Source: Aaosphaeria pasadenensis
Lineage: Eukaryota > Ascomycota > Dothideomycetes > Pleosporales
Assembly (NCBI GenBank): GCA_022813625.1
Contig: JAKLMB010000006.1
Span: 1,396,964 to 1,460,963, forward strand
Reading direction: 5' to 3'
Length of the DNA: 64,000 nucleotides
Under the pieces are notes generated by a model. That model was not told the DNA's origin, did not search any database, and saw only the letters and a program-made list of their open reading frames with translations. Position numbers and translations under genes: made by a program. Below are positions 34,529 through 46,554 of this stretch, one piece after another; within the stretch, counting starts at the first letter, position 1; every line of letters begins with the position of its first letter.

Positions 34529-37503
34529 ATGTCCGCCGACGCAGCGGCGCCCATAGAGGCGGCGCCCCCTCCAGCCAAATTCTCGAGGTACCGCTCCGTT
34601 CGACGCGCGCAAGCACAACAGCAACAGCAAAACCATACTCCAGAGCAATCGAACACCCACGATCATACCGCACCACCTGTTCCTGCAGTCCCTCCGGTCC
34701 CTCCAGTCCCCCAAATGGCACCCGCCGAACCGCACGACAACACCACCACCACCGCTGCCGCGGGAGGAATCAGTAGAAGCATGTCACGCTACCACCGCCG
34801 ACCAACGACGTCCCACGGGTCCTCCGCGAAAGCACCACCACCAGTCCGCTCCAACACAGACGTGCCCCCGCCGCCGCTGCCCTCGAACGCGCAGGCGACC
34901 GTCGTCCGCGCTCGAGCACTGAGCTCCCCCCAGCAGACACCGCACGTCGCAAACCAGGCGCATCCGCGGCTCCCTGCCGCGGCGGCGGCTGCGCTGCGAC
35001 AGCACGGCGAGGTTGCTGCCGCGCCGCTGGTTGCGAGGCAGGGACGAGCGCCGCCGCCGCAGACGGCGCGCGACGAGGCGAAGATGGTGCTTCAGGAGGA
35101 GGCGGAGCGGCAGCGGCGCGTGCAGGAGAAGCTTAAGGCGGAGAGGCGCGCGAAGCAGGAGGCAGAGGAGGCGGAGAGGAAACGCCAGGAGCAATTGCAG
35201 AGGGAAGAGGAGGAGGAAGCGGAGCGTCAGAGGGCGCAGAAAGAAGCTGAGGAGGCGGAACGAGTGCGGAGGGCGAAGGAGGAGCAGGAGCGCGGGAAGA
35301 GGCTTCAGAAGGCGGAGAGTGTTGCTCGTTTGAAGAGGAGGGAGGAGGAGCAGGCGCGTGAGGCTGCTCGCAGTAAAGCTGTCCAGGCTCTTACTGCTAA
35401 TTCTTCGTCTTCTCCGCCATCATCGCCGCCCAGGCAAGGGGGTGGATTCGGAATGTTCCATAGGCGGCGGAAGGACGATATGCCAGCTTCGTCGGAGAGC
35501 TCGCCCAGCGGCGGCGGGAGACCCCGTCAGACGAGTGACGGCAAGGATCGTGATCTCGATACGATCAGACCGGGAGGTGGTGGTGCTGTGCTTGGCATAG
35601 ATGCTCCGATTTCAGCGGTGAATGCTGGTGACAGGGTATGGTTCTCATTTTATATGTGCATTTCGGGGGTGAGGGACTGAATGACTGACACGTGCTGCAG
35701 CGAGTTATGATTGTGTGCAATCAACAACACATATACCTTCCCGTGAATGTGACGACAACGTCGCTAGACCTAATCAAGTCGGCGGCCACGGTCTTGACCG
35801 AGCCAATTGACGTTAGGACGGCGGTTATCCAAGAGAATTTCACAAAGGTCGGCCTCATGCGGCCAATCAGGAATTACGAACATATCAGGGATATCATGAA
35901 CTCGTGGGACGACGACAAGCAAAACGATTTGATCATTCTTGATTCTAGAGCAAGCGGCATCAACCAGGAGGAACTGCTCGCTGCGAATGCTCCCACCTCC
36001 CGACCTGGCCCGTTCGGATGTTATATGCATTACTCATCGAAGCCAGGGAAATGGACGAAGAAGTGGATAGGACTTCGTCAGGATGGGCAATTGGTCATCA
36101 GCAAGAGCGAAGATGCCAAAGCCGAGGAGAATCTTTGCCATCTTTCCGATTTCGATCTCTACACGCCCACCGAACGTAAATTTTCCAAGATCAAGCCGCC
36201 GAAGAAGGTGTGCTTCGCTGTCAAGAGTCAGCTGAAATCGAACATTTACGTGGACGAGACACGGTTCGTGAATTTCTTTTGTACCAATGACCGAGCGGTT
36301 GCTGCGGATTTCCACAAAAACCTACATGACTGGAGGTCGTGGTATCTGAGGAACGTGCTGGGTGAAGGCCAGAAGAAAAAGGGCCCGGAAACGAAGACGG
36401 CGGGAGGATCCAGGTCGGCATCAGGGAATGCGGAACAGAGCGCGCCGCAAGGACACGCCCGGAATGCCTCTGTGGGATCTCATTACCAGCTCGGAACGTT
36501 CTCGCCACTGCTCGACCTGGACCTGTTCAGTAAAGACAGCCAGAAGGATGATTTCAAGTTCGGTGCCTTCCCGGATGACGCTCCACTGTCCAGACTTGAC
36601 ACCAAGACCATGCACCAGAGGAAGATGTCCACGCGAACCAAGGGGCCACCTCCAGTGTCGTACAGCTTAAACAAGGATGACATGCCGCCCATGCCCAATC
36701 GACAAAACTCCTTCAGTCCAAGCACGAATTCACAGGAGGATGGCGAGGTCTTCGCATCTGGCGGTCTCCTAGGCAGGACCTACACCCAGCGCCAGAAAGT
36801 CATGAATGACCGCGAACAACACAAGAACGCCACCCTCTCCGGCCCCTTCACCGAAGGTCCCTCCCTCATAAACAACATGCAATCTTCGCAACCCTCCAAC
36901 GACACCCTCCTCAGCCGCCGCTCCTCCGTCCGCAGCACCCACCACCGCCGAACCTCCAGCGACATCCAACGCAGCATGTCCACGCGCGTCAAACCCAAAC
37001 CCCTCGTCGACCTCACCCCCACCTACCGCGAACCCCCGCAACACGCCCGCAAAGGCAAAGCCTTCATCCCAGACTCCAGCAGCGCGCCCGGCCCCCTCGT
37101 CGAAAACGCAACCTCCCTCGAAGAAGCCATCAAGGTCCCCTCAGCCGTCGACTGGCGCACCGGCCCGCGCCCCACGACCGCCCGCACACGCGGCCACTTC
37201 GGCCCCGAGGGCCACGAGCGCACGCGCTCCCTCAAAGGCCGTGGCGAAGCCCTCGCAAACCACGCAGTCAATAACCACGAGAACGTCCCCGAGAACAGCA
37301 ACAACGCGTTCACGGGCGGGGGCTTGCTCGCCGCGCGGACGGGGTTCAGCCAGGGTCACACGCCTGTGGGCCACGGCGTCATGGATGGGTCGAAGGCGAA
37401 GGGGCCGATGCTGGATTTGAGGGAGGGGTCGAAGTTTGCGACTGGGAGTCTGCTCGCGGGCGTGGAGAGGTCGCAGGGTGGGAATGGGAATGGTAATGGA
37501 TAG
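34529..37503 (+). CDS. RA-PH domain protein with long coiled coil (MRL-like arrangement)
   Basis: Two exons (34529-35635 and 35701-37503, a 65-nt phase-0 intron) give 969 residues. Residues 1-180 are disordered, with poly-Gln, Pro-rich ('VPPVPPVP') and poly-Ala stretches. Residues 180-290 form a highly charged Glu/Arg/Lys coiled coil. A Ras-association-like ubiquitin fold starts right after the intron (370-450; 'RVMIVCNQQHIYLPVNVT'), followed by a PH domain (about 472-583; 'GPFGCYMHYSSKPGKWTKKW', 'FVNFFCTNDRAVAADFHKNL'). The last ~385 residues are Ser/Arg/Thr-rich and disordered, with repeated 'GGLL-x-R' and 'SLLAGV' patches. RA-PH modules link Ras-like GTPases and phosphoinositides to actin or polarity machinery. 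A cortical role is inferred. The start context is ordinary and no earlier in-frame ATG is preferred. Confidence 0.87.
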
Positions 37504-38187
37504 AAGTGGCGGGATGGGAGATGCATTGGTTTTGTGAGTTGATGTGATGGAGAGGCAGATAGTCAGACAGACAGACATAGATACCCCACAAGTATTGTAT
37601 TTGCATTTGTAATTGGTATGATGTTTCATGGACTGTTTGGTTGGTGATGTGTCTTTCCCTCTCCCTCACTCTCGGATAGTGAGAAATAAAGTGCTGTCAG
37701 TATCCCACTGATAATGATAACACAATAACATCAAAATAGAACAAACTATAGCAGGACATGCAAACAACACCCTTCACCACGGCTAGTCCTTCGTTTTTCA
37801 CGCAGTGAGAACATGATCCCTCCACCCGTCTACCAATTCCCCTCCTCACAAGCAGAATTTTTGCATCAATGTCGAGTTAGATTCAGTATATCATATCCAT
37901 ACGGTCGTTTGTTCATTCATTTACGCATATACTCGTTATTTCTTCGGGTTTGACTGGAGGAGGTTGGCGGTGCTGTGGCGTGTGTGTTTTCTAGCTCTGT
38001 TTCGTTTGGGAGTTTGGGAGTTTGGGAGTTTGGTGTATGGGGTGTGTGGCAGTGAGGGAGGGGCGGCAATTGAGGATGTTTTCGTCGTGGAGGGGTTTGT
38101 TTGGGCTGTGGGCGGTGGGTGTATGGATTGTTTCGTGTATTGAGTATATGGATCGGCTTGAGTATGGGGGTGAGTATGATGGATAGG

Positions 38188-38229
38188 ATGAGCATGAGTA
38201 TGAGCATGAGTATGAGCATGAGCATGAGC
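38188..38229. repeat. Imperfect ATGAGC/ATGAGT hexamer repeat
   Basis: About seven units of ATGAGY read directly. It produces artificial Met-Ser and His/Ala-type frames on the two strands. Confidence 0.85.
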
Positions 38230-38770
38230 GTTGGAATGGATAGCTACCTCACTGTAGGTAGGCAAGCGTGTCAACTCACTCACTCACTCATCCAGGAAAG
38301 AATGGATATAGAGATGAACGGAATGAATAGGGTAGAATAGGATAAATCGAACAGATCATGAAGAACATCCAAATTTCGAAGAGTATGCAAGATAGCCAGT
38401 AGGAACAGGGCTGCCTACTCATACCTCAACTACCTAGCCACTACACCCAGATCCGTGCACCACAAAGTGAAGGTAAAACAATTATCGACTATATAAACCC
38501 CCCAACTCACACCCAATCTTCAAGAAAGCCGAGGCTACAGCCAAAGTCGGGAAATCAGCCCCGCCATCCAGCAGTAGTCTTTCCACGAAGCTGTGTGGCC
38601 GGATTGGAGAAATTGCCTTCTCGTAACTTCTCCAAGAAACCTGCACAGATGTTAAAGGGTCATACATCGGTATCTGCCAATCAGCGATTGTTTTCTGTCT
38701 TGCTTTTCGTGGAAACTGCTCGGGTTCAAATCTGGGTGGTTTCCACACTTTCTTTTTTTGAAATTTTTTA

Positions 38771-38854
38771 TTTTTCGTCTGATGTTTTTCGTCTGATGTT
38801 TTTCGTCTGATGTTTTTCGTCTGATGTTTTTCGTCTGATGTTTTTCGTCTGATG
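38771..38854. repeat. Perfect 14-bp x 6 tandem repeat (TTTTTCGTCTGATG)
   Basis: Six identical copies in direct succession, followed at 38855-38877 by nearly two copies of a related 13-mer (TTAGATGCTGATG). The unit has a T5 run and no coding sense. No such array appears elsewhere in the window. Confidence 0.95.
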
Positions 38855-41438
38855 TTAGATGCTGATGTTAGATGCTGTCTGGCGGGGGGAGGAGAGTGGG
38901 CCCTGAGAATATGTTGAGGTATGATTTCTTAGGACTGAATTGATTGTACCTTTTGTTTCGACATGGTCTAAGAGTTTGTGCCCCTTGTGGATCGATGATA
39001 ATGGTCATTATTGATGATGATGTAGAGCAGTGTGTGAGATGTGCTTTGTTTACTTCCATTGATATTCCTTTCCATCTCTTTTTCTTAGATTTATTGTGAT
39101 GATAGAATGATTCTGTTGAAATAGTTGATATCGTTCAGGCCAGCTAATACAATAGTAGATTGTCAATCGTTGGATATATGGTGTCTAGGATAGTAGTAGT
39201 GAAGGCAGAGGGGATCGGTGTTATGTTCGTGCCATAAGGTAAGCAGAGCGGAGAACCCTTCAAGTTGAGGATATGATGCCTGGTCTCGCTTTCGTTTCTA
39301 ATTATGCTTTTCCTTCTTTTTCTTGAATAGGATGTACATGTTTATGCGGAAGTTTTTCCAGTGTTTGTCTCTCTGCAGAAAGCCGAGGATATTATGTAGA
39401 CAGAGTGTCAGTCTGATCTGCGAATCGGCATAGTGTGCTTACACCCATATATTCATTGTAGTCAAGACGTTAGGAAAATTAACAAGTCGTCAGGTTCAAA
39501 GAGACAATAATCAACGACGGGGTTGAGAGTTGAGTAGATACGCACACATGCACGCATAAGTTTTACTCAGAAACAATATCATAGGGTGATGTGGAGCGGT
39601 GGAGCCATACCCCCACTATTCCATAACTCTGGGGTTATTCATGTCCATCAGGGAAGAGAGGATGTCTAGGTACAATATTCGTGTTACTTCTCTACGATGA
39701 TCGTCAATGGTTGAATTGTAGGACCCACTTCGATCCTCTTGAGGAGGCGAATGGTGATGCATATTTATGTCACTGCATGTCGATCGGGGATATTCAAGAG
39801 GCCCATATCACGGAGTACCGAGCATTGCACTACAAACACATAAGACGACATAGACGACATAGACAATTGCAAGTAGAAAACCTCATGAAAAATCAACACG
39901 ATCATGCTTAAAGGGTGAATTTAGCACCACACTCATCCCGTCCGCAAAAACGCCGAACTTCCCACGATTCTTACCGAGAGAGCGAGTGAGCAAGAAACGT
40001 GGCACACTCGTGGTTGTCGAAACACCAGAGCTACCCCGCATCGAATGATGTACCAATTCGAACCCGGCATCGGCACTGGATCTGATCCCACGGGGTTCAT
40101 GACGAAATGATGCGTCGGGGTTGTGGGGAGTTTTGGGCTCAGCGTCGGGGAAAGGGTCCTGTAGTTTGCTGCAGATGTAGAGTAGTGTAATGTGGGATGT
40201 AGATTTAGTGGGCTATGGGGGGAAGATTATTGGCGTGCGGTACGGTGCTACGGGGCATGGAGTGTGTTTTGTATCATCTCATGATTTATGCTACTCGTAC
40301 CAGGTACCTAAAGTTATCCATGGCCAGGGCACGGGTGGTGGCTGATGGGATGGGTGAGATGTTCGCATGGCTGATGGGCTCCTTGGATGAGTGGCCCCCG
40401 CGTGGACTTGAAACATGTCCATTCCATCAATTACGCCCAGAGATGATGGGAGATGGTTATTATTATTACAGAGCACACGGTAGGAAGGTGATACTTGTCG
40501 CATGCGTACAGAGTCTTCTACTGAGGCTCTACCTATGGTAGGTATTGTCCAGCACAGGTACTGGTAGGTTGATAGGTTTGTCAAGCGGAGGACTAACCGT
40601 CTTGGGCAACGCGAACGGTCCATTTGGCGAGAACGTGTGATGACATCATGGAGGGACAGGGATGGTAGCTGTAAATCGACGTCCCATGCCCTTTTCTCGG
40701 TTCCCGCCCATCCTCAACCAAAAAAAAATTCTGCACAGTAAGGTTTTGACATTATTCCTGTATCCCAAAGCTATACTAACAGGGCGGATGTTCTCGTCGA
40801 CTGTAGGAGATTTTGGGCCTCGCCCCCTTCTTTGGGAGAGTGTTGAGCGAGAGCACGGACTTGGTTGGGGCTGCACAGACGAGGATTTTACGACAACCGA
40901 CAACGATGGACGCGGCGGCGGCGGCGGGCGACCGTGACCTCTTTCGGAGGTGGGAAAAGAAGCTATTAGATTGGACAATTAGACCATCCATCGTTGAGAC
41001 AACGCGCATCGACTGCACGAGTTTCGACAGTACCGAGCACCAAGACATCGAGACATCGAGATATTCAGTCGATCGTCCGTCGTCTACGGGACAACGGGAA
41101 CGAGCTGGCGAACGGCCTCTGCATTTTGCTATTGCTTTAACGTATTGCAGCTACCCTCTCCTCATCTATCCATACTGTGCAATCTCCCAGCCTCTCTTGT
41201 TGAGGGAACTTGGAAAGCAAAAGGGAATTGAATCCAAGCTCGGTCCCTAAAAAGTAATCGAAACGGCTGAGATTTCGCCCTTTACTATTTGCTATTACTG
41301 TCTGTTTCTTGTCTACAGCTAACTTACCTCCGTACTACGGCCCTGACTACCTACCCTTTCTCGTGCGCTTGAATTAGATATTGTAGTTACAGACAGCCAG
41401 TGCGCCCTCGCCGCGCGCGCTGAGCCTCATCTCATCAA

Positions 41439-42039
41439 CCCCTCCCCTCATCTCCCGGACTTCAGAGTGTTTGGACTGCGCACGTCTCAAGGTGCCTCTG
41501 CTACGACAAGCTCCCACCTGATCACATCCCAAATCGCATTAACCACTTCTAAGCACGGGGGTTGTTGTAGTAGTCTACTTGTACTGTACTGAATCGATTC
41601 ATCCAATTGTCATTCGCCGCTCTTTTTTCCTTCAAACCAAGTTCCTAGTCGTACTCGTAGGAGACAGACCTCGTGAACGCCTGACTCCGCACCCCGGGCA
41701 ACCACACCATCCACAGTGCACACCATCCACACAACCACCCCCCTCGACCCAGCAAATCAGACGGCTTATCAACCCACTAGCGCCCGCCGTCCTCAACCAA
41801 GCTCCCAAGCTTACCACTCTCTCCACTCTACTCTTCTGCTCTCCACTACTACCACTACCACTACAACTACTCCTACTACTCCACTCCTCTTAGCTTTGCT
41901 CCCTTTCTTTCTCTCTTCCTCTCCCTCCTCAAAGCTCTCCAATTGCGACGTGCTCTCTCCGTCTCTTAACTTCTATCCCCCTCCCCTCTACCAGACGAAC
42001 CCAACCCATCATACTGCAGGAGCTCGCATCGCTCCCCCT
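41439..42039. promoter_or_regulatory. CCCCT (STRE-like) motifs in the glycogen synthase upstream region
   Basis: CCCCT occurs at 41439-41443, 41444-41448, 41978-41982, 41983-41987 and 42035-42039. Yeast glycogen synthase genes respond to stress through such elements. The region is CT-rich anyway, so chance is a real alternative. Confidence 0.2.
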
Positions 42040-42053
42040 CCCGCCCATTCGCA

Positions 42054-44429
42054 ATGGCCGAGACCCAGCAGCGCGACGTCACCAACCACGTTCTCTTTGA
42101 GATCGCTACAGAGGTTGCGAATCGAGGTAACCCCATCCCCACGCTCCCAATTGACCTCGTCCACCGAGACTGACCTTATCTCCTATAGTCGGTGGTATCT
42201 ACTCGGTCCTCAAATCAAAAGCACAGGTCACAACTGCTGAATATGGCGCTTCATACACGTTGTTGGGCCCGCTCAACAGGAACTCGGTAGGCTCCCTCCA
42301 GGCGCATGGCGCTGGATGACATTTCAATGCTGATCGCAACCCCAGGCCGCAGTCGAGGTTGAGGAAATTGAGCCCAAGGACCCTGCTCTAGTAAATACCA
42401 TCAAGTCGATGAACGATCGGGGCATTAAGACCATGTACGGTCGCTGGCTGATCGATGGCGCCCCACGAGTCCTTCTTTTCGATACCAGCACAGCCTACGG
42501 ATTCCTCGACGAATGGAAAGGCGATTTGTGGACGGTTGCTGGCATCCCATCCCCGCCTGGTGATTCGGAGACCAACGAGGCCATTGTCTTTGGTTATCTC
42601 ATTGCGTGGTTTTTGGGAGAGGTATGTCTATTCCATCCTAACTCGGTCCGCGCAAATTTGCGACAGATCGACTAACATGGTTGTAGTATGTATTCCACGA
42701 GAAGAAGCGAGCAGTCATTGCCCAGTTCCACGAGTGGCTGGCCGGTGTCGCTCTCCCTCTTTGCAAGAAGCGACGCATCGATGTCACCACGATCTTCACC
42801 ACCCACGCCACCCTTCTGGGTCGCTACCTCTGCGCCGGATCCGTCGACTTCTACAACAACCTGCAGTACTTCGATGTGGATGCTGAGGCTGGAAAGCGAG
42901 GCATCTACCACAGGTATTGCATCGAGCGCGCCGCTACTCACGCCGCCGATGTCTTTACCACGGTATCCCACATCACTGCTTACGAAAGCGAACATCTCCT
43001 CAAGCGAAAGCCTGACGGAGTTCTTCCTAACGGTCTGAACGTGAAGAAGTTCTCGGCTACTCACGAGTTCCAGAACTTGCATCAGCAGGCCAAGGTCAAG
43101 ATCAACGATTTCGTCCGAGGACATTTCTACGGTCACAACGATTTCGACCCCGAGAACACGCTATTCTTCTTCACTGCTGGTCGCTACGAGTACAGGAATA
43201 AAGGTGTCGACATGTTCATCGAGTCATTGGCGCGTCTGAACCACAAGATGAAGAGCTCCGGTTCGAACATGACTGTGGTTGCTTTCATCATTATGCCAGC
43301 ACAGACGCAATCATTGACCGTTGAGGCCCTCAAGGGTCAGGCCGTTATCAAATCGCTCCACGACACTGTCAAGGTGATTGAGGAGAACGTGGGCAAGAAG
43401 CTGTTCGAGCGATCTCTTGCTTGGACGGAGGGCCAGGAGCTCCCAGAAGACAAGGAGCTTTTGTCTGCGTCGGATAAGATCATGCTCCGTCGCCGTTTGT
43501 TCGCAATGAAGCGTCATAACCTCCCCCCGATCGTCACCCACAACATGGTGAACGACTCAGAAGACCCAATTCTCAACCAGATCCGCCGCTGCCAGCTCTT
43601 CAACCACCCCTCGGACCGCGTCAAGGTCGTCTTCCACCCCGAGTTCTTGAACTCCGCGAACCCCGTGCTACCCATTGATTACGACGACTTCGTCCGTGGT
43701 ACCCATCTTGGTGTTTTCTCCTCGTACTACGAGCCATGGGGTTACACCCCAGCAGAGTGCACTGTCATGGGTGTACCCAGCATCACAACCAACCTTTCTG
43801 GATTCGGTTGCTACATGGAAGAATTGATTGAGAACGCATCCGATTACGGTATCTACATTGTGGACCGACGTATGAAGGGTGTGGACGACTCGGTCAACCA
43901 GCTTGCTGAGTACATGCACGAGTTCACCAAGAAGAGCAAGCGCCAGCGTATCAACCAGCGTAACCGGACCGAGCGTCTGTCCGATCTGCTCGACTGGAAG
44001 CGCATGGGTATGGAGTACGTCAAGGCTCGCCAATTGGCATTGAGGCGCGCATACCCAGCCGCATTCGAGGGTGACGAGGAGCCCGACTTCTTCGGATCTG
44101 GTGATGTGAAGATCTCCCGTCCTCTCTCCGAACCAGGGTCGCCTCGCGACCGATCTGGAATGATGACCCCTGGTGACTTCGCCTCGCTGCAGGAAGGCCG
44201 CGAGGGACTCAGCACGGAGGACTACATTGCATGGAAGCTCCCGTAAGTATTGTCTCGAACTATTGATTATCACTTTTGTGCCTTATGCTAATTGCAACGC
44301 AACAGAGAGGAGGAAGACCCCGATGACTACCCATTCCCGCTCACCCTGCGAACGAAGAAGCCCAACGGCTCAGGAACCGCATCGCCTGCGATCCCCGCGG
44401 CCGTCAATGGCAGCGAGGAGGCATCATAA
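42054..44429 (+). CDS. GSY1: Glycogen synthase (GT3 family)
   Basis: Five exons (42054-42126, 42189-42286, 42346-42621, 42687-44242, 44306-44429; introns 59-65 nt) give 708 residues, matching fungal glycogen synthases of about 705. The UDP-glucose loop is 'EVANRVGGIYSVLKSKA' near residue 20. Other family blocks are 'FHEWLAGVALPLC', 'TTHATLLGRYL', 'FTTVSHITAYESEHLLKRKP', 'FSSYYEPWGYTPAEC' and 'TTNLSGFGCYMEE'. The basic 'KKSKRQRINQRNRTERLSD' helix is the glucose-6-phosphate/arginine switch. The C-terminal 'SRPLSEPGSPRDRSG' and 'MMTPGDF' match phosphorylation sites of the family. The enzyme extends alpha-1,4-glucan from UDP-glucose in the cytosol. Control by phosphorylation and glucose-6-phosphate is expected from these motifs. 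Confidence 0.97.
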
Positions 44430-46554
44430 CGATCCACAACCGAAAAGCAGTCTTGGTAAGAGAAGTGTGTGGCGAGTGGTTTGACAAATTGCATCTTTTT
44501 TCATTTTTGGTTTTCCGACCATGAATCAAAATTCTCATTTATATAGTTTTCTGGGTTGGCGGAGGCGGGAGCGCGGTCGAATGGTAAATGCAATGACAGG
44601 GCAAGGCTCGGAACGTGTGTTTTCTCGATTCTGTGGTTCTGCATAGGGGACGGGTTCTTTTTTTTTCTCACACAACATAGCGACAGTGTAATTCCGGTTT
44701 TTTTCTCTTTTCTTTTCCGCCAGCATGTGAATCTGCTTCGCTATTCCCGAAGAGCAAGCTTTCAATCTGTACTGTACAATCTATCAATCTATCTATGTAT
44801 TCCATCTATGAAGACGCAAAGGCGATTCGTGTATGTCGACTCTAACAAAAAAGTCAACCAGTAATCAATCAATCACGTCTTCAATTGGTCTTTCCATCAT
44901 TTTCATTCCGCTCCAATTGACCAATCATAACACGTCCGCACGTACGAGGTCGCAATGTAACTCGTACGAACCAAGTTTTCCGCATTCAGACCTCGCGGAA
45001 TGCATCATTTACACCCATGTCCATACAAGCTACAATGAACATCACTCTTTTTTTCTTTCTCTTCTCAGTAACACTTTCGCATGGCGCAGTCATGACCCCA
45101 CGCAATGACGAAATAGAAGACAAGCAAAAAACAAGAACACCGAGTTTGTCCATAAGGCCACATGACAGCAACGTCGCTGCGCGCGCGCGAGGCTCATGCC
45201 CATGCTCAGGCACAGGCACAGACGGGCACAGGCACAGGCAAGGCAAGCAAGTTTCAAGGTGGCCGTCCACTGCTGCTGCTGATGTTATATCATCCTCCCC
45301 TCCCTCCTCCTATCATACAAAATTATTATTTCTTTTCTTTTGTCTGTTCGTTTCTCCCCGCTGACGAATGACTGGCTATGCTATGCTATGCTACGCTATG
45401 CTTGCTTCATATATAGTATATATAATTAGTGCCTGTTTCCGTTTCGTTTCTCTCGCTGTGGCGATTGCTACGTTATGCGACCCAAGCAAAAGTTACAGGT
45501 ACCTGTCTGGTACCTGGGTAGTAGGCACTGTAGGATCAATGCTGCAATGTCGCTTGTTTCGGAAAATAATTATAACTTTAGATACGGTAACTTACCCACG
45601 GTAACTACCTTGACAAGGGGGCGGCGTGGGCGTGCGTTATGGTCGTGCGGGCGCGCGCGCGGGATCGGGAAGTGGGAAGTATTCATGATCATAGCTATGA
45701 TACACAGCATGTGCGCGCAGGAAACGTGCTGTGTTGTTTGTTTTCCTTGGTGGTTTTGTGTATATTGGGTAGGTGGATGTTTTTATAAATTGAAGGTATT
45801 TACCGGGGCCCCGGAATTGGGGGTTGTAGATGGGAGCGGGAAGGATATGGTGGGAGGGTCGGAAAAGTTGGTCCGGATCGAGAGAAGTGTTAAAAGGGGA
45901 ATGGACAGGGCGAGTGAGAGGGTAGAGGGAGAGTAGAGTAGAGAGGAGAGAGGAGAGGTTTCCCCCTTGGCGTCATCACTTTCTCTGGAATCTGGCGTAA
46001 CACAGCCTACCTGACTACCCTACCCTGACTACTACGGTAACTACCAGTGACTTGGTACTTGCCCTTTACCCTTTACCCTTTACACTCCTGGACACTCTTA
46101 GGACCTCATCTCACCTTATCGCGGGCAATTACACCGCCGCGCTCTCTCTTTTCTCTACTCTTCTGGTTTCCTCTTACTCTCCCCCCTCCCTCTCAAAAAC
46201 ATTTCAATCCTCCATCTTCCCACCATAAACATACCCTTGAAAAACATGCATCTCTCCAAATCCGCCCGCACGCTTCCGGGTCGGTCCGTTAGCTGAAATT
46301 GGCTAGCTGAGTGAACATTTCACATACCCGACCTAACATAGACACACTTACTACCCTTTTCTTTATACCCTCCCGGATCCTCACCTTGGACAACCTCTTC
46401 TCTCCCTCTACCGCCGAGTAGTCGCCCTCCCCCGTGACCCTCAGCGTCACTCCATCCCCCCCCCCAATCCTCACGATCCCGCGTCGTTCCCCGGGGGGAA
46501 AAAGTGCAACAACCACTTCGCAATCCCTCTCCTCGGCTCGCGCAATTCGTCGCC
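44430..46554. other. Intergenic, 2.1 kb, no supported gene
   Basis: 3' region of glycogen synthase and promoter of the Trk gene. It includes a CTATG-type repeat near 45376-45402, alternating GC runs near 45178 and 45652, a purine-rich tract near 45900-45960 and a pyrimidine-rich leader before 46555. Several frames of up to 153 codons have no domain. Confidence 0.5.

Larger units (their letters stand above)
37504..42053. other. Intergenic, 4.5 kb, largest gap, no supported gene
   Basis: Contains hexamer repeats at about 38188-38229, the 14-bp tandem array at 38771-38854, AT-rich stretches to about 39500 and, from 41300, the promoter and long CT-rich leader of glycogen synthase. An 88-codon minus-strand frame (38748-38482) and a 145-codon plus-strand frame (40813-41250) have no recognisable domain. 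A GGTTCAAATCT match to a tRNA B box near 38722 has no fitting acceptor or D arm. Confidence 0.55.

Noticed and set aside
38700..38760. tRNA B-box match GGTTCAAATCT followed by a T run
   Set aside because: The T stem does not pair at its third position, no A box lies at the right distance and no acceptor stem forms.
40813..41250. 145-codon plus-strand frame in the 4.5-kb gap
   Set aside because: No family match is recognisable and no supporting splice signals are seen; it probably lies in the glycogen synthase upstream region.
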